Assembly: GCA_963678675.1 (NCBI GenBank)
Contig: OY783194.1
Location: 19,756,278 to 19,820,277 of the forward strand
Source of the DNA: Xiphydria camelus
Taxonomy: Eukaryota; Arthropoda; Insecta; Hymenoptera; Xiphydriidae
Direction: 5' to 3'
Length of the DNA: 64,000 bases
The notes below the pieces were generated by a model that was not told the origin of the DNA, made no database searches, and saw nothing but the letters and a program-made list of their open reading frames with translations. Made by a program: the position numbers and the translations under genes. This document shows positions 54,992 to 64,000 of the stretch, piece by piece. The number at the start of each line of letters is the position of its first letter. Within the stretch, counting starts at the first letter, position 1.

Positions 54992-57900
54992 CGCCACACT
55001 ATGGGGTATTTGGCCCGAAAAGCTGGCCATTAATAGAAAAATGAAATTTAACCTTTAGACCCTACCGATAGCACGAATTATTTGTATATACCTGCCTGCA
55101 TTCATAACGGGATAATATGGTCGCTGCGTTCGTCGTAATGCACATTGCGCTAGTCGAAACTTGTTCGTTCTACTGATTACTCGTGTATCACTGTGCTACT
55201 GTGAAATTACTGCTGCTTTCATCTATTTCTCCTGGCAATTTGAAACTTCATTTAAACTTATGTTAATATGGAAGAGATACCTACAGGTAAGGACAACTTA
55301 TTGTAATAATTATCATTAATATAAGTGTTACGTTTTAGTTATAAGAATATTAAGTTTTCAGTCCATTAATGGAAATATATTTCTACTTGTCATAGAATGT
55401 TTGAAAACTTTTAGTACGTTATCGAACCTTATCAAGTATTGAAACTTTGTTTTTATTGTAATTGAAACATTCCTTTAAAAGTTCCAATCATCAAATTTTG
55501 CGAATTTTTACGAATTTAGCCGTTAAACAATTTTTTTCTCGAGTACTCGAAATTATGAGTTTTTGAAATTAGACTTTTCATTTTATGATATTTTTATTTT
55601 ATCTCTCAGGATCGAGTACAATAGTATGGGAGGTGAAAAGAATGCATTTAGTAGATATTCTGCAGCGATCTAATGCTACAAAATTAAATGACCAGTTCAT
55701 CTACCTGCAAGACTTTGTCAAGAATCAGACACATTGCCCGGATACGCAGCTTGCAACTTTGAAAGCCAAATTAGCTCATTTTAAAAATGAATATAAGAAT
55801 AAATGGTTTAAAGCAAGTCGGAATAGGGACCACTTTAACCAAAAAAACAAGAATTGGCTAGAAAGCGCCCTCCAATTTGACAGTTACAAAAACCTTACAC
55901 CTACGATACGTGGTCGCCCTAAGACAAGTTTTAAAAAAAGTTCTGACCGTACAAAGCGCAGGAGGACGGCGACATTGAGAGGAGATGTTGAAGTCGAACA
56001 ACTTGCCTATGCTACTCAAATGAGCCTTCGAGCGCAGGACAAGCGCAAGCTGCAAGTGTGGTCAAAGATGTCATCTTTACATCGCCTGAACGAGCTTCAA
56101 AATATAAAAAGGCTTATTTAGACTCTAGGAAAAAACAAGTTCACCGACAGATATCTGCTGACGAAGCATTGTCTATGATAGTGGATGCCAAACTAACAAG
56201 GCATCAATATAACATTGTTCGTTCAAAAGACAAAGGAAAATTTCCGTGCTATTCATATATACAAAATGCAAAAAAGAAATGCTACCCGAACCAGGATTCT
56301 ATTCAAGTGACTTCTACTACTGCTCAAGTAAATTTGCAAGCCCTTCTAGATCATACGACTGCCCGTCTTTTGGAAGTTCAGGAAGAGGTTATTAATACAA
56401 TGGATGCTCAAACTATTGGCAACCTGAAGTTGATATCAAAATGGGGAGTAGATGGCTCATCTGCAAATGAGTACAAACAAAAGTTTGATTCGCAAGAAGA
56501 CAGTGATGCAGCTGTATTTATGACTTCTTTGGTACCAATACAATTAGTAAACGAGAATAAAAATATAGTAGTTTGGCAGAATCCCCGCCCGTCTTCAAAC
56601 CGTTATTGCAGGCCAGTAAGGTTTTGTTTTCAGCGCGAGACAACTGACATTACTGTGGAAGAAAAAAACGGGTTGAAGAAGAAATAAGGACACTCCATCC
56701 AACAATAGTTGAAATAAACGGGTGGCATGGACAGTACGTGGTTCATCATACTCTACTTTTTACAATGATCGATGGAAAGGTGTGTAATGCTATTACGGAA
56801 ACAAGCTCTACACAGAGGTGCTATGAGTCTAAGGAGTTCAACAACCTGGAAAAAGTGATGTCTACGCCTGTCGATAAAACTGACAATAAGTTAGAATTTG
56901 GCCTTTCAATTTTGCACGGATGGATTAGGTTCATGGAGTGTTTAATACATGTGAGCTATAAGCTGTCCTTAAAAAAGTGGCAAGCAAGGGGACCAGAAGA
57001 GAAAAATATAATCGCTGAAAAGAAAAAGTTCATTCAAGAAAAATTTAAAACTGAACTCGGCTTATTAATTGATCAACCTAAACAATCATTTGGAAACAGC
57101 AACGATGGCAATACGGCCAGGCGTTTTTTTGAAAATGCGCATACTTCATCATCTATAACAGGCATAGACGAGGAAATCATCATAAGATTTCATCGAATTC
57201 TACAAACTATCGCAAGTGGATACGAAATTGATGTAGACAAGTTTAAAATGTACTGTTTGGAAACGGCTAGAAAGTACGTGGATAAATATGGGTGGTATCC
57301 TATGTCTCCAACTGTCCATAAAATTTTAATTCATGGGCCAATTATTATTTCTAAAGCTCTGCTACCAATTGGGCAGTTGAGTGAAGAAGCACAGGAAGCC
57401 CGCAATAAAGATTTTAGGACTTACAGAAAGGGATATTCCAGAAAAAAGTCAAGACAAACTACAAATGAAGATATCTTTAACAACCTGCTAATTTCTTCGG
57501 ATCCATGTATAACTAGCTTGCGTCAACTGCCAAAAAAAAAAACTGTCAAAATTCCCAAAAGAAGTTATAGCAATGTTAAAGCCTTGTCATTATAAACAAG
57601 ATGGAGATTCGACTGAAAGCGATTCTTCAGTAGACTCTGTCGACTCTAATAGTAATTCGGATTGCAATTAAGTGATTACATGATGATTTAATAAAAAGTT
57701 GATCTAATGTAGATATTTTATGTCAATCCTATTTAAATACTTTATTTACTACATATATTTACAGTTATAATTAAACATATTCATTATATTAAAGAAATAA
57801 TCGCAGTAAAATTAAATACCATAACATATTCAAAGTATTAGGAGTTCAAACCCCTAATTATTATAAATTGGTTTCAGGGGGTATTACTTTGCAAATAAGT

Positions 57901-58011
57901 CCCAAATAGCCTCTAGTAATCATTTTTTGTCATTTTATATCGCTTTCATGTTGAAAAAGTTGAAAAATAATTTTGGCCAGGTTTTCGGGTCAAATACCCC
58001 ACTGTGCGCCA
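54992..58011 (+). mobile_element. Transib element, 3010 bp, CGCCA target duplication
   Basis: The element 54997-58006 starts CACTATGGGGTATTTGGCCC and ends, inverted, CACAGTGGGGTATTTGACCC. CACWRTG heptamer-like ends are the Transib hallmark, related to the RAG recombination signal. CGCCA at 54992-54996 and 58007-58011 is a perfect 5-bp GC-rich duplication, also Transib-typical. Encodes the RAG1-core-like transposase at 55268-57671. Confidence 0.92.
55268..57671 (+). pseudogene. Transib transposase (RAG1-core homologue), two exons, three frameshifts
   Basis: Exon 1 55268-55286 (MEEIPTG) has a GTAAGG donor; exon 2 starts 55611 after TATCTCTCAG and continues SSTIVWEVKRMHL. The frame shifts near 56040-56057, then VVKDVIFTSPERASKYKKAY and KWGVDGSSANEYKQKF (candidate first Asp), IVVWQNPRPSSNRYCRPVRF. 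It shifts again in an A7 run near 56660, then IVEINGWHGQYVVHHTLLF, TMIDGKVCNAITETSS, NDGNTARRFFENA, TVHKILIHGPIIISKALLPI and LSEEAQEARNKD (candidate Glu). A third shift in an A11 run (57531-57541) leads to an acidic Ser/Asp tail ending at 57669-57671. RAG1 and Transib share this order. Whether the frameshifts are real or homopolymer errors is open. Confidence 0.9.
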
Positions 58012-59289
58012 TCAGGACTAAACACCAAATTAAGCAAAGTGGAGTAAAGAGAAATATAGCACTAAAAAGCAAAGGAAGACAAATAAAAAAGAGGAGTAAA
58101 CCAGTTGACGACGAATCAAGCGATGAAAATGACACATTTTGCTTAGTTTCTGCTGAAACATATTCCAGTTTAAAATCTGGCGAAAAATTGATAAAATGCA
58201 CCAAATGTCATGGATGGGCTCATGAGCTATGTGTTGAAGTCGGTTTGTACTATGTATGTCAACTGCGACTCTGATGATGACTAAATAACAATACCTATGT
58301 GATTGTAATAACTAACCCCGAAGATGTAACAACCAACCCCGCTGTGGGGTTAGTTGTTACAACTGACATGACCCTCTTAATATGCGTGCAGTATAATTTC
58401 TATTAGAGATGTGAATAAGCGATACTTCATTTTTTTAATTAGGTATAAGTACGAGTTCAATGTAAACACTTCTTTTTTTAAATCAGTTTCAATAAATGCC
58501 CAAAATATATGATTATATAAAAATTGTAACAACCAACCCCGGTCTCCCCTAGTTGTGTTTCGGTCAGCGCAATGCGCCTCAACCCTTTTCCCAACATTTA
58601 CCAGACTCGCAGGAGGGTACGGACACTCTTTGCCTTCAGGGTCGACCTATCATAAATTAAGACACCAAGACGAAAATATTCGAATGTCTCTTTCATTCAA
58701 ACAAAAATATAGTAATAGCTAATAAATATTTACTTGGCTCAAAGAAACATTTCTTTCGCCATAATCAAGTATTCCGAGGGAAGAGGTCTAGTTAAACAAG
58801 AACCTAAAGGAAAAATTTATTTGACATAAATAGACATTTATTTATATCGAATAAAAGTCTATTTAAATTGAATTAACGTTTTGCATATCTTTTTCATCGA
58901 GTACGAACCTAGTAGAACATTTATTTAATTCAAATAGAGTTTTAGGTTAGGTCGATTTATGAACATGCTAGAAACTAGCATGCTCGATACTATCAAGGCT
59001 TTGGACACACATGCTACTAGATTGCAAATGCTCGAAAGTAGCACAAAAGCATGCTACTAACTAGCATGTGTAGCTGGGGCTTACTGGCATTTGATAAAAT
59101 ATTTGAAACAGTGTAATATGTGCATTCAGCTTCCTTAAAAGAAATTTTATAAAAGATATGATAAAAAATCTTTGTCAAAGATCTTTTATAGTGTAATGCC
59201 GGCCTTATTTCCCCTTGCACATTGGCCGTATCTCTCTTCACAAGCGATATTTCTCGACCATTCTGACCCACGTTCGACTGATTGTAAGT

Positions 59290-59760
59290 CGACGTCCATA
59301 ACGGCGCACCGCGCATCGCACCGCACTTCGCACAGCACTTAAAGGTATGTATTGCACCGCCCATAGCCTTTCCCAAGCGTGGTAAATAGGCGCGTGTAAA
59401 TAAATGGACTCGATCACAACGGCGCATAGCCCTTCGTTTCACACGTGGCATGGTTTACATGCGCCTATTTACCTCGCACCGACCCTCGCACCGCACTTAG
59501 CCTGGTACAGGCGAGGTAAATAGGCACGTGGAAAGAGATGGGCCCGTCCATAACGGCGCACGGCCCTTCGCCTCGCACATTTCGCCCTCGCACAAGGAAT
59601 AGAGCGTCCACAACGGCGCACCGCACCTCGCACCGCCCTTAGCCTGGTACAGGCGAGGTAAATAGGCGCGTGGAAAGAGATGGGCCCGTCCATAACGGCG
59701 CACGGCCCTTCGCCTCGCACATGTCATGGTACCATCGCCCTCGCGCAAAAAATAGAGCTT
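59290..59760 (-). repeat. GC-rich tandem repeat, about 142-bp unit
   Basis: CCTGGTACAGGCGAGGTAAA at 59501 and 59643, each followed by GAAAGAGATGGGCCCGTCCA and TAACGGCGCACGGCCCTTCG; a diverged unit starts near 59380. CGCACCGCACCTCGCACCGC blocks lie between. An inverted related block is at 62515-62610. Reading frames with Arg-rich repeats here are not genes. Confidence 0.75.
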
Positions 59761-60449
59761 GGTATTTCTTCGAGCCTCGAGCATCGCACATCTCCCAGTG
59801 CTCCGTCGTATCATTGCATGATTTTTTTTAAATAAATGAAAACATTATTTTTCGTATTCGATTATATATCTGATTAGTGAAAAATATTATTAAAAATGTT
59901 TATTAAATTTTAACGCCTATTGAAACAAAAAACAAATTACCGCATATTAACTACAGCATGCAACTGTTAACAAAACTAATTATGTTGCATATTTGCAACA
60001 TTACAGAACAAACTGAGAATGAAATACCTAATCTAAAACAATTTTTGCCTTTTGACACTCCACATTTGTCACATTTGAAATGGGTAAACCCTTTGCACAA
60101 GTAGGAAACTTGCACCTTTGTCTTGAGGAATCGTACGAGTATTTTATCCAATGACTTGCTTCGTCGTTTCTAATATTCATTGGAGGGATACGAGCTGCTG
60201 GCCCTCTTTTTATTTTTTCATCAATTAATTGTTGAGTGTCATTTGATGGTCTTCCACTTTTTTTCTCCTTCTTTGACCCCAGATTGCACAGGCACTCTGC
60301 TACTCTTCTAATCTAAATTACCATATGTGTGTGGGGCATTCTCTGTCAAGACAGCCACCTTTTTCATGAGGGTCTCAAAAAAATCTGATTTTTATTTACA
60401 TAGTCATACTTGATGAAAAAGCATTACCTAATTTTTTTTAGATTTTTTC

Positions 60450-61310
60450 AGGCGCCGTTAATGGTATACATCAATTTTAAAATAAATTTTAACTTTAAAG
60501 TTTCAAGTATACTATTAATCTCATAAACAACTTTGTATACATGACAATTTTTGTTTTTTTCTCAATTTTTCAAAAAAAAATATACAAAAAATTTTAAGTG
60601 ACATTAAAAGGCATTTTCTTACAAAAAAGTGAAAAAAACACTAGAAAATATTTATATCGCCAATGCGACAGTCTCGATTTTTCTTAAAAAATTCAGTACA
60701 TTTGAAATCAATAAAAACTGCAGAAAAAAATTTGGTAGTGGGAGGGTCATTTCTTCATGAAGAAAAAAATTCTTTAAGTTTTTTCTCTTACAAATATTTT
60801 TTTTAATCGGACTGTCATGTATCCTTCTATGCATCTATGCATAGACGGATAAAGAAAATTTTCTGATTTTTAAACGAATTCTTGTTAGTTTTTTCTCTTA
60901 AACATTTTTTCAAAAATCCGAAAATGTTCTTTGTTTCTATGCATAGATGCATAAAAGGATAAAAAACATTTTCTGATGAAAAAAAATTTTTTAAGACAAA
61001 AAACTTAAGAAGTATTTTTTTCTTCATGAAGAAATGGCCCTTCCACTACCACATTTTTTTCTACACAGTTTTTATTGATTTCAAATGTACTGAATTTTTT
61101 TAAGAAAAATCGACTGTCGAAATAAATATTTTCTGGTGTTTTTTTCACTTTCTTGTAAGAAAATGCCTTTTAATGTCACTTAAAAATTTTTATATATTTT
61201 CTTTGAAAAATTGAGAAAAAACAAAAATTTGCATGTATAGGTACCTACTTGAAACTTTAAAGTTAACATTTATTTTTCAAATCGATTTATACCATTAACG
61301 GCGCGTGAAA
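60450..61310. repeat. AT-rich palindrome, about 330-bp arms
   Basis: GCGCCGTTAATGGTATACAT ... CATTTCTTCATGAAGAAA pairs with its inverse at 61015-61310. The loop holds alternating TGCATAGATGCAT / GGATAAA motifs. Confidence 0.75.
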
Positions 61311-61339
61311 TAATCTGAAAAAATTCAAGTAATGTTTTT

Positions 61340-61530
61340 TCGTCCGATTGGTGCCGTCCCCGGACAAGTGCATGTGCACCGGAATAGTTGAATTTATTGC
61401 GGGTCTGCACTTTGTCCGAGGAGAGCGAAAGGCAGAGGGTTTCCGTGCCCTCCCGCGAGGCTCCTGAAATTTGAGCACGCGCGGTCGAGTGGCTCTTCGC
61501 TTGCGACTCGAGGTACCCCGACGCGTGTCG
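61340..61530 (-). repeat. inverted dispersed copy of the repeat at 30426-30605
   Basis: GGGTCTGCACTTTGTCCGAG, CCTCCCGCGAGGCTC and CTTCGCTTGCGACTC are reverse-complement matches to the earlier copy. Confidence 0.55.
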
Positions 61531-61930
61531 CTGTCGCTAGACTGGGTATTCTATTTACACCACGCCCGTTGGACCCGCCGTTTTTATTTTTTTTCGGTTG
61601 TTAAATGATGGAACCTCTCCCGGTAGTCGGGTAATAAATTGTACTTTCGCTGCTCCTTCACATAAGTGAATGATATCGAGTAGTTTTTGCTTATTTCGAT
61701 AGTAGGTCATTCATTTCAGTGATTGCAATTAAACATTATTCTATTTACTTCATAAATATCCCTAAAATTGATAATTTGTTTTTAGTTTGCTATGATTACA
61801 TGTAACAGCGTTGACTTCTGAATGAGAGACAGTTCACGGAGGTGAAATCTCATCTTCCGCTGGAAGGTTAAAAAATTAAAGAAAAAGGATTTAAAAATTT
61901 CAAGGTCAATGGCTTAATACAGTTCAATAT
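61531..61930. other. no feature recognised
   Basis: Mixed composition with no repeat partner or coding frame that I can support. Confidence 0.35.
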
Positions 61931-62340
61931 ATACAGGATGTTTTTAAACCTCTGACCCAGAGAGAAAAACCCTATGTTCATTAAAAAATTACAGACATAA
62001 TGCAATTGATTTTATTGAAATCCGTTAAGAATTTACGGAGAAATTAATTATTAAACAGTTATAAATGTTTTGAATTTATTCGGAATTGATGATGTCATAT
62101 ATCAATTAATCAATATATCAATTAAGATAATCGCATTTGCTATCGTTATTATAAACATTATCCTCATGAGCCTTGATATGACGTCATCAACGCCGAATAA
62201 ATTCAAAATATTAATTACTTTTTAATAATTAATTTCGCCGCAAGTTCTTAACGGATTTCAATAAAATCAATTGCATTGTGTCCGTAATTTTTTAATGAAC
62301 ATAGGGTTCCCCCGCCCTCTGGGTCAGAGGTTTGAGAACA
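61931..62340. repeat. foldback MITE, about 410 bp
   Basis: ACAGGATGTTTTTAAACCTC ... GAATTTATTCGGAATTGATG pairs with the inverse near 62185-62335 (GACGTCATCAACGCCGAATA ... CTGGGTCAGAGGTTTGAGAA). Confidence 0.8.
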
Positions 62341-62346
62341 CTCGGT

Positions 62347-62372
62347 ACACACACACACACACACACACACAC
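62347..62372. repeat. (AC)13 microsatellite
   Basis: Uninterrupted AC dinucleotides directly after the foldback right end. Confidence 0.95.
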
Positions 62373-62514
62373 CTATGTACCTTTGCTGTCACTTACTCTA
62401 AACCGAACGATGATTCTGTAATTTGGTAGAGACAAGTGGATTATAGTTCCTGTTAGAATGACTTTAGTATGACTGAAAGGCTAGGCTAGATGCGAGGCGT
62501 CACTATGAGCACTG

Positions 62515-62610
62515 CTCCATGCTATGGGCGAGGCTATGTGCGGTGCGATGTGCGGTGCGAGGTGCGGTGCGAGGTGCGGTGCGCCGTTATGGACGGCCCC
62601 TTATGAACAT
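62515..62610 (+). repeat. GTGCGGTGCGAG repeats, inverted relative of 59290
   Basis: TATGTGCGGTGCGATGTGCG then GAGGTGCGGTGCGCCGTTAT is the reverse complement of the start of the 59290 array. A long frame through it is a composition artefact. Confidence 0.65.
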
Positions 62611-63059
62611 ACCTTTAAGGGGGTTAAGTACTCTAAAATTTCGAAAAAATCGATTTTTTAAAAATTTGTTTATGTTAAAGAGTGCGTCTTTGCGAGCATT
62701 TTGCCGCAAACCGCGCCGCGCTACGTTCAAAACTCGCGCCGCAAGAGACTGGGTAGTGGGGCGATGCAGGCTTTTCAGAAGGCCGCAACGGAGCAGACGA
62801 AATCGAGACCTGTTTTCTTTTGTTTACCCCGACTTTTATGTTGTGTTGCTGCTCTGTGGTATACAGGGAAGCCTTCTAGATAATTCTCTGTTTGCCAACG
62901 TAGGTTTTTAGTGAAAAAACAAAAGAAATTCGAGTCAAACAAAAAGAGAGTGTTATTGTTTACGTTTTGCGGCGGTGTTTCCGTTCTAACCTTGTTCGTG
63001 TTTCTAATCGTTTTTAAGTTTTAAGACAACCGTTTTTAAGTCTTAAAATTACTGGTCGT
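62611..63059 (+). other. possible 5' region of the next transposon gene
   Basis: No coding frame. GC-richer with GCGCCGCGCTACG; precedes the Mutator-like pseudogene and may hold its promoter. No TATA or terminal repeat could be assigned. Confidence 0.3.
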
Positions 63060-64000
63060 GTGTATAGAGACCAAAAAGATCACGGGGAATATTCCGGGAG
63101 ACCGTCTCGAAAGAGGAAACGCGTACCTCCGAAGAAAAAACAGCGACTCAAGCTAACCTCTTCGACGGCAAGGAAATTGAATGACAGTGCTGGCTCTGAT
63201 GATGTTCAGTTTTCTTCGTTTGCTGGATATCGAATCCTGGCGTTGTGGACATTCCTATCTATTTTAGAACCTTTACTGAAGTGTCGTGTGTGTGAAGGTG
63301 ACTTCAAATTTACTGAATCCGGCATTCGCGGCCTTGGATTCAAGATTGTTATTACGTGTGACTGTAGCATAAAAGAGGTTCCCTCTTGTCGTTTTGTGGG
63401 TAAGGCCTTTGAAATCAATCGTAGATTTCAATTTGCTATGAGACTGATCGGGGTCGGTTACAGTGGAATGAAAACCTTTTGTGGGATGATGGACATGCCT
63501 CCTCCTGTTACCCAGAAAATGTACGACAAGATAATTAGGTTGATTCGTGATGCCTGCAAGAAAGTCGCGGAGTTCTTCATGAAGCTAGCAGCAGCTCAAG
63601 AATTAGAAACTATCAAGGCTACAAATCCTTTGTCAGATGCTATAGGCATTTCTGTTCCGGGTGACGGAACATGAAAAACCTGAGGACACACTTCTCTGAT
63701 AGGACTGGCTTCCCTCATTGGTTATTACACAAAAAAGTTCTGGATGTGGATATAAAATCCTTATTTTGCAAAAAGTGTAATGGCTGGACTGAGGAAAAGA
63801 AGAAAAGAGAAAAATTTTCAAACTGGATGGAGGAACACAAGGAAGAATGTAGTATAAACCACATTGGATCCAGTGGGAAGATGGAAGTTGACTCAGTTGT
63901 AGAGATGTTCAAGAGATCAGTGCAGGTTTTGGGTGTAAATACCTCAACTACAATGGAGATTCGAAGACCCACAAAGGAGTTGTGGAAAGCAAGCCCTACG
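63060..64000 (+). pseudogene. Mutator-like transposase, decayed, runs off window
   Basis: A basic N-terminus (GRPSRKRKRVPPKKKQRLK) is followed by CRVCEGDFKF and a CDC pair (zinc-like), then GKAFEINRRFQFAMRLIGVG, KTFCGMMDMPPPVTQKMYDK and the motif GDGTxKTxGHTSLIGLASLI. Both x are TGA, most simply TGG and CGA mutated. A frameshift follows near 63742 (GYYTKK), then VLDVDIKSLFCKKCNGWTEE and LGVNTSTTMEIRRPTKELWK to the edge. No ATG at the start (GTG at 63060), so the true start may be upstream or lost. Same broad family as the transposase at 5942-10237 but a different subfamily. Dead copy. Confidence 0.8.

Larger units (their letters stand above)
53893..58275 (+). pseudogene. pogo-like transposase, interrupted by two insertions, with C-terminal PHD-like finger
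   Basis: Readable from VSASNTIPSIFVFTRKN; the N-terminal part is lost. It continues GPPGCIGTANKSGWMVQEDF, a TAA stop after KHTKYTK, LLLLDNHDSHLSIKGIDLC and PPHCLHKLQPL. There a 126-bp palindrome (54216-54341) sits; removal gives KLQPLDRSVYGPLKKYVNS. Then GFRVSGIYSLNRYIFNDDEF, later KAAVLTDSSNKIELQKEQEK RDA, where Transib interrupts; across it the frame continues IRTKHQIKQSGVKRNIALK. The tail has CLVSAETY, KCTKCHGWAHELC and YYVC, a PHD-like zinc finger as in related insect transposases. Confidence 0.85.
53355..58549 (+). mobile_element. pogo/Tigger-like element, TA duplication, hosting Transib and a 126-bp palindrome
   Basis: Ends GGGGAGACCGGGGTTGG and inverted CCAACCCCGGTCTCCCC, flanked by TA (53353-53354; 58550-58551). 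Nine copies of GGGGTTGGTTGTTACA or its reverse complement lie subterminally (53364, 53380, 53723, 53747, 53774, 58304, 58325, 58346, 58525), two with one or two changes. Encodes a pogo-type transposase (53893-54905 and 58012-58275). About 2.05 kb without inserts. Confidence 0.85.
52856..59204. mobile_element. foldback element, about 395-bp TIRs, TTA duplication, containing the pogo/Transib nest
   Basis: Ends GGCCGGCATTACACTATAAA and inverted TTTATAGTGTAATGCCGGCC with TTA at 52853-52855 and 59205-59207. The arms continue through GGAAGCTGAATGCAC, repeated GCATGCTAG motifs and CTAGGTTCGTACTCGATG to about 53250 and 58810. Without the pogo insert it is about 1.15 kb and noncoding. Confidence 0.85.

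Noticed and set aside
59469..59814. Arg/Cys-rich frames in the 59.3-59.8 kb array
   Set aside because: Overlapping frames of a GC-rich 142-bp tandem repeat; no domain.

Overview
The window is eukaryotic and almost certainly insect nuclear DNA. It has spliced genes with GT-AG introns, TTAGG-like runs, very dense small foldback elements, and many animal DNA-transposon families. An ant or other hymenopteran is my best guess, but that is only an impression. Only one host gene is visible. It is an ANKRD13-type gene on the minus strand, seen as five consecutive phase-compatible exons (52350-52481, 51784-51995, 49648-49779, 24259-24420, 12831-13231). Its 5' ankyrin exons lie right of the window and its 3' UIM exons lie left of it. 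The window is therefore mostly intron, about 40 kb packed with transposons.

Layout. 1-1200: end of a pogo/Tigger-like transposase pseudogene. 2.1-4.5 kb: GTCGA repeats and small foldbacks. 4746-11180: a palindromic foldback split exactly at a TTAA by a 5.75-kb transposon (4825-10577). That transposon carries an eight-exon gene for a Mutator-like transposase with a C-terminal DEDDh exonuclease, itself broken by a foldback insertion and a frameshift. 11.5-12.1 kb: two TTAA elements sharing one TTAA. 13.2-24.2 kb: ANKRD13 intron with foldbacks and tandem repeats. 24.7-32.9 kb: THAP-like remnant, second pogo-like pseudogene, several long hairpins and a snap-back mariner. 33.3-35.5 kb: a PIF/Harbinger element (TAA duplication) containing a piggyBac (TTAA) that contains a smaller TTAA element. 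35.5-40.4 kb: tandem repeats interrupted by a Tc1/mariner-like element with about 450-bp inverted repeats. 39.7-49.65 kb: a giant inverted repeat with about 1.9 kb of spacer, built from repeated units carrying a tRNA-like B box and a recurrent GGTCC/GTAAGT motif. 50.3-51.2 kb: a TTAA element.

52853-59207: a nest of at least three levels. A foldback with TTA duplication contains a pogo-like element with TA duplication. The pogo transposase gene contains both a 126-bp palindrome (CTG duplication) and a 3010-bp Transib element (CGCCA duplication, CACTATGG/CACAGTGG ends) with a RAG1-core-like transposase gene. 59.2-64 kb: GC-rich tandem repeats, foldbacks, and a decayed Mutator-like transposase running off the right edge.

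I see no complete host protein, no rRNA, no CRISPR array and no confirmed tRNA gene. Boundaries given for foldbacks are read by eye and may be off by several bases. Family names come from recognising motifs, not from a database search.
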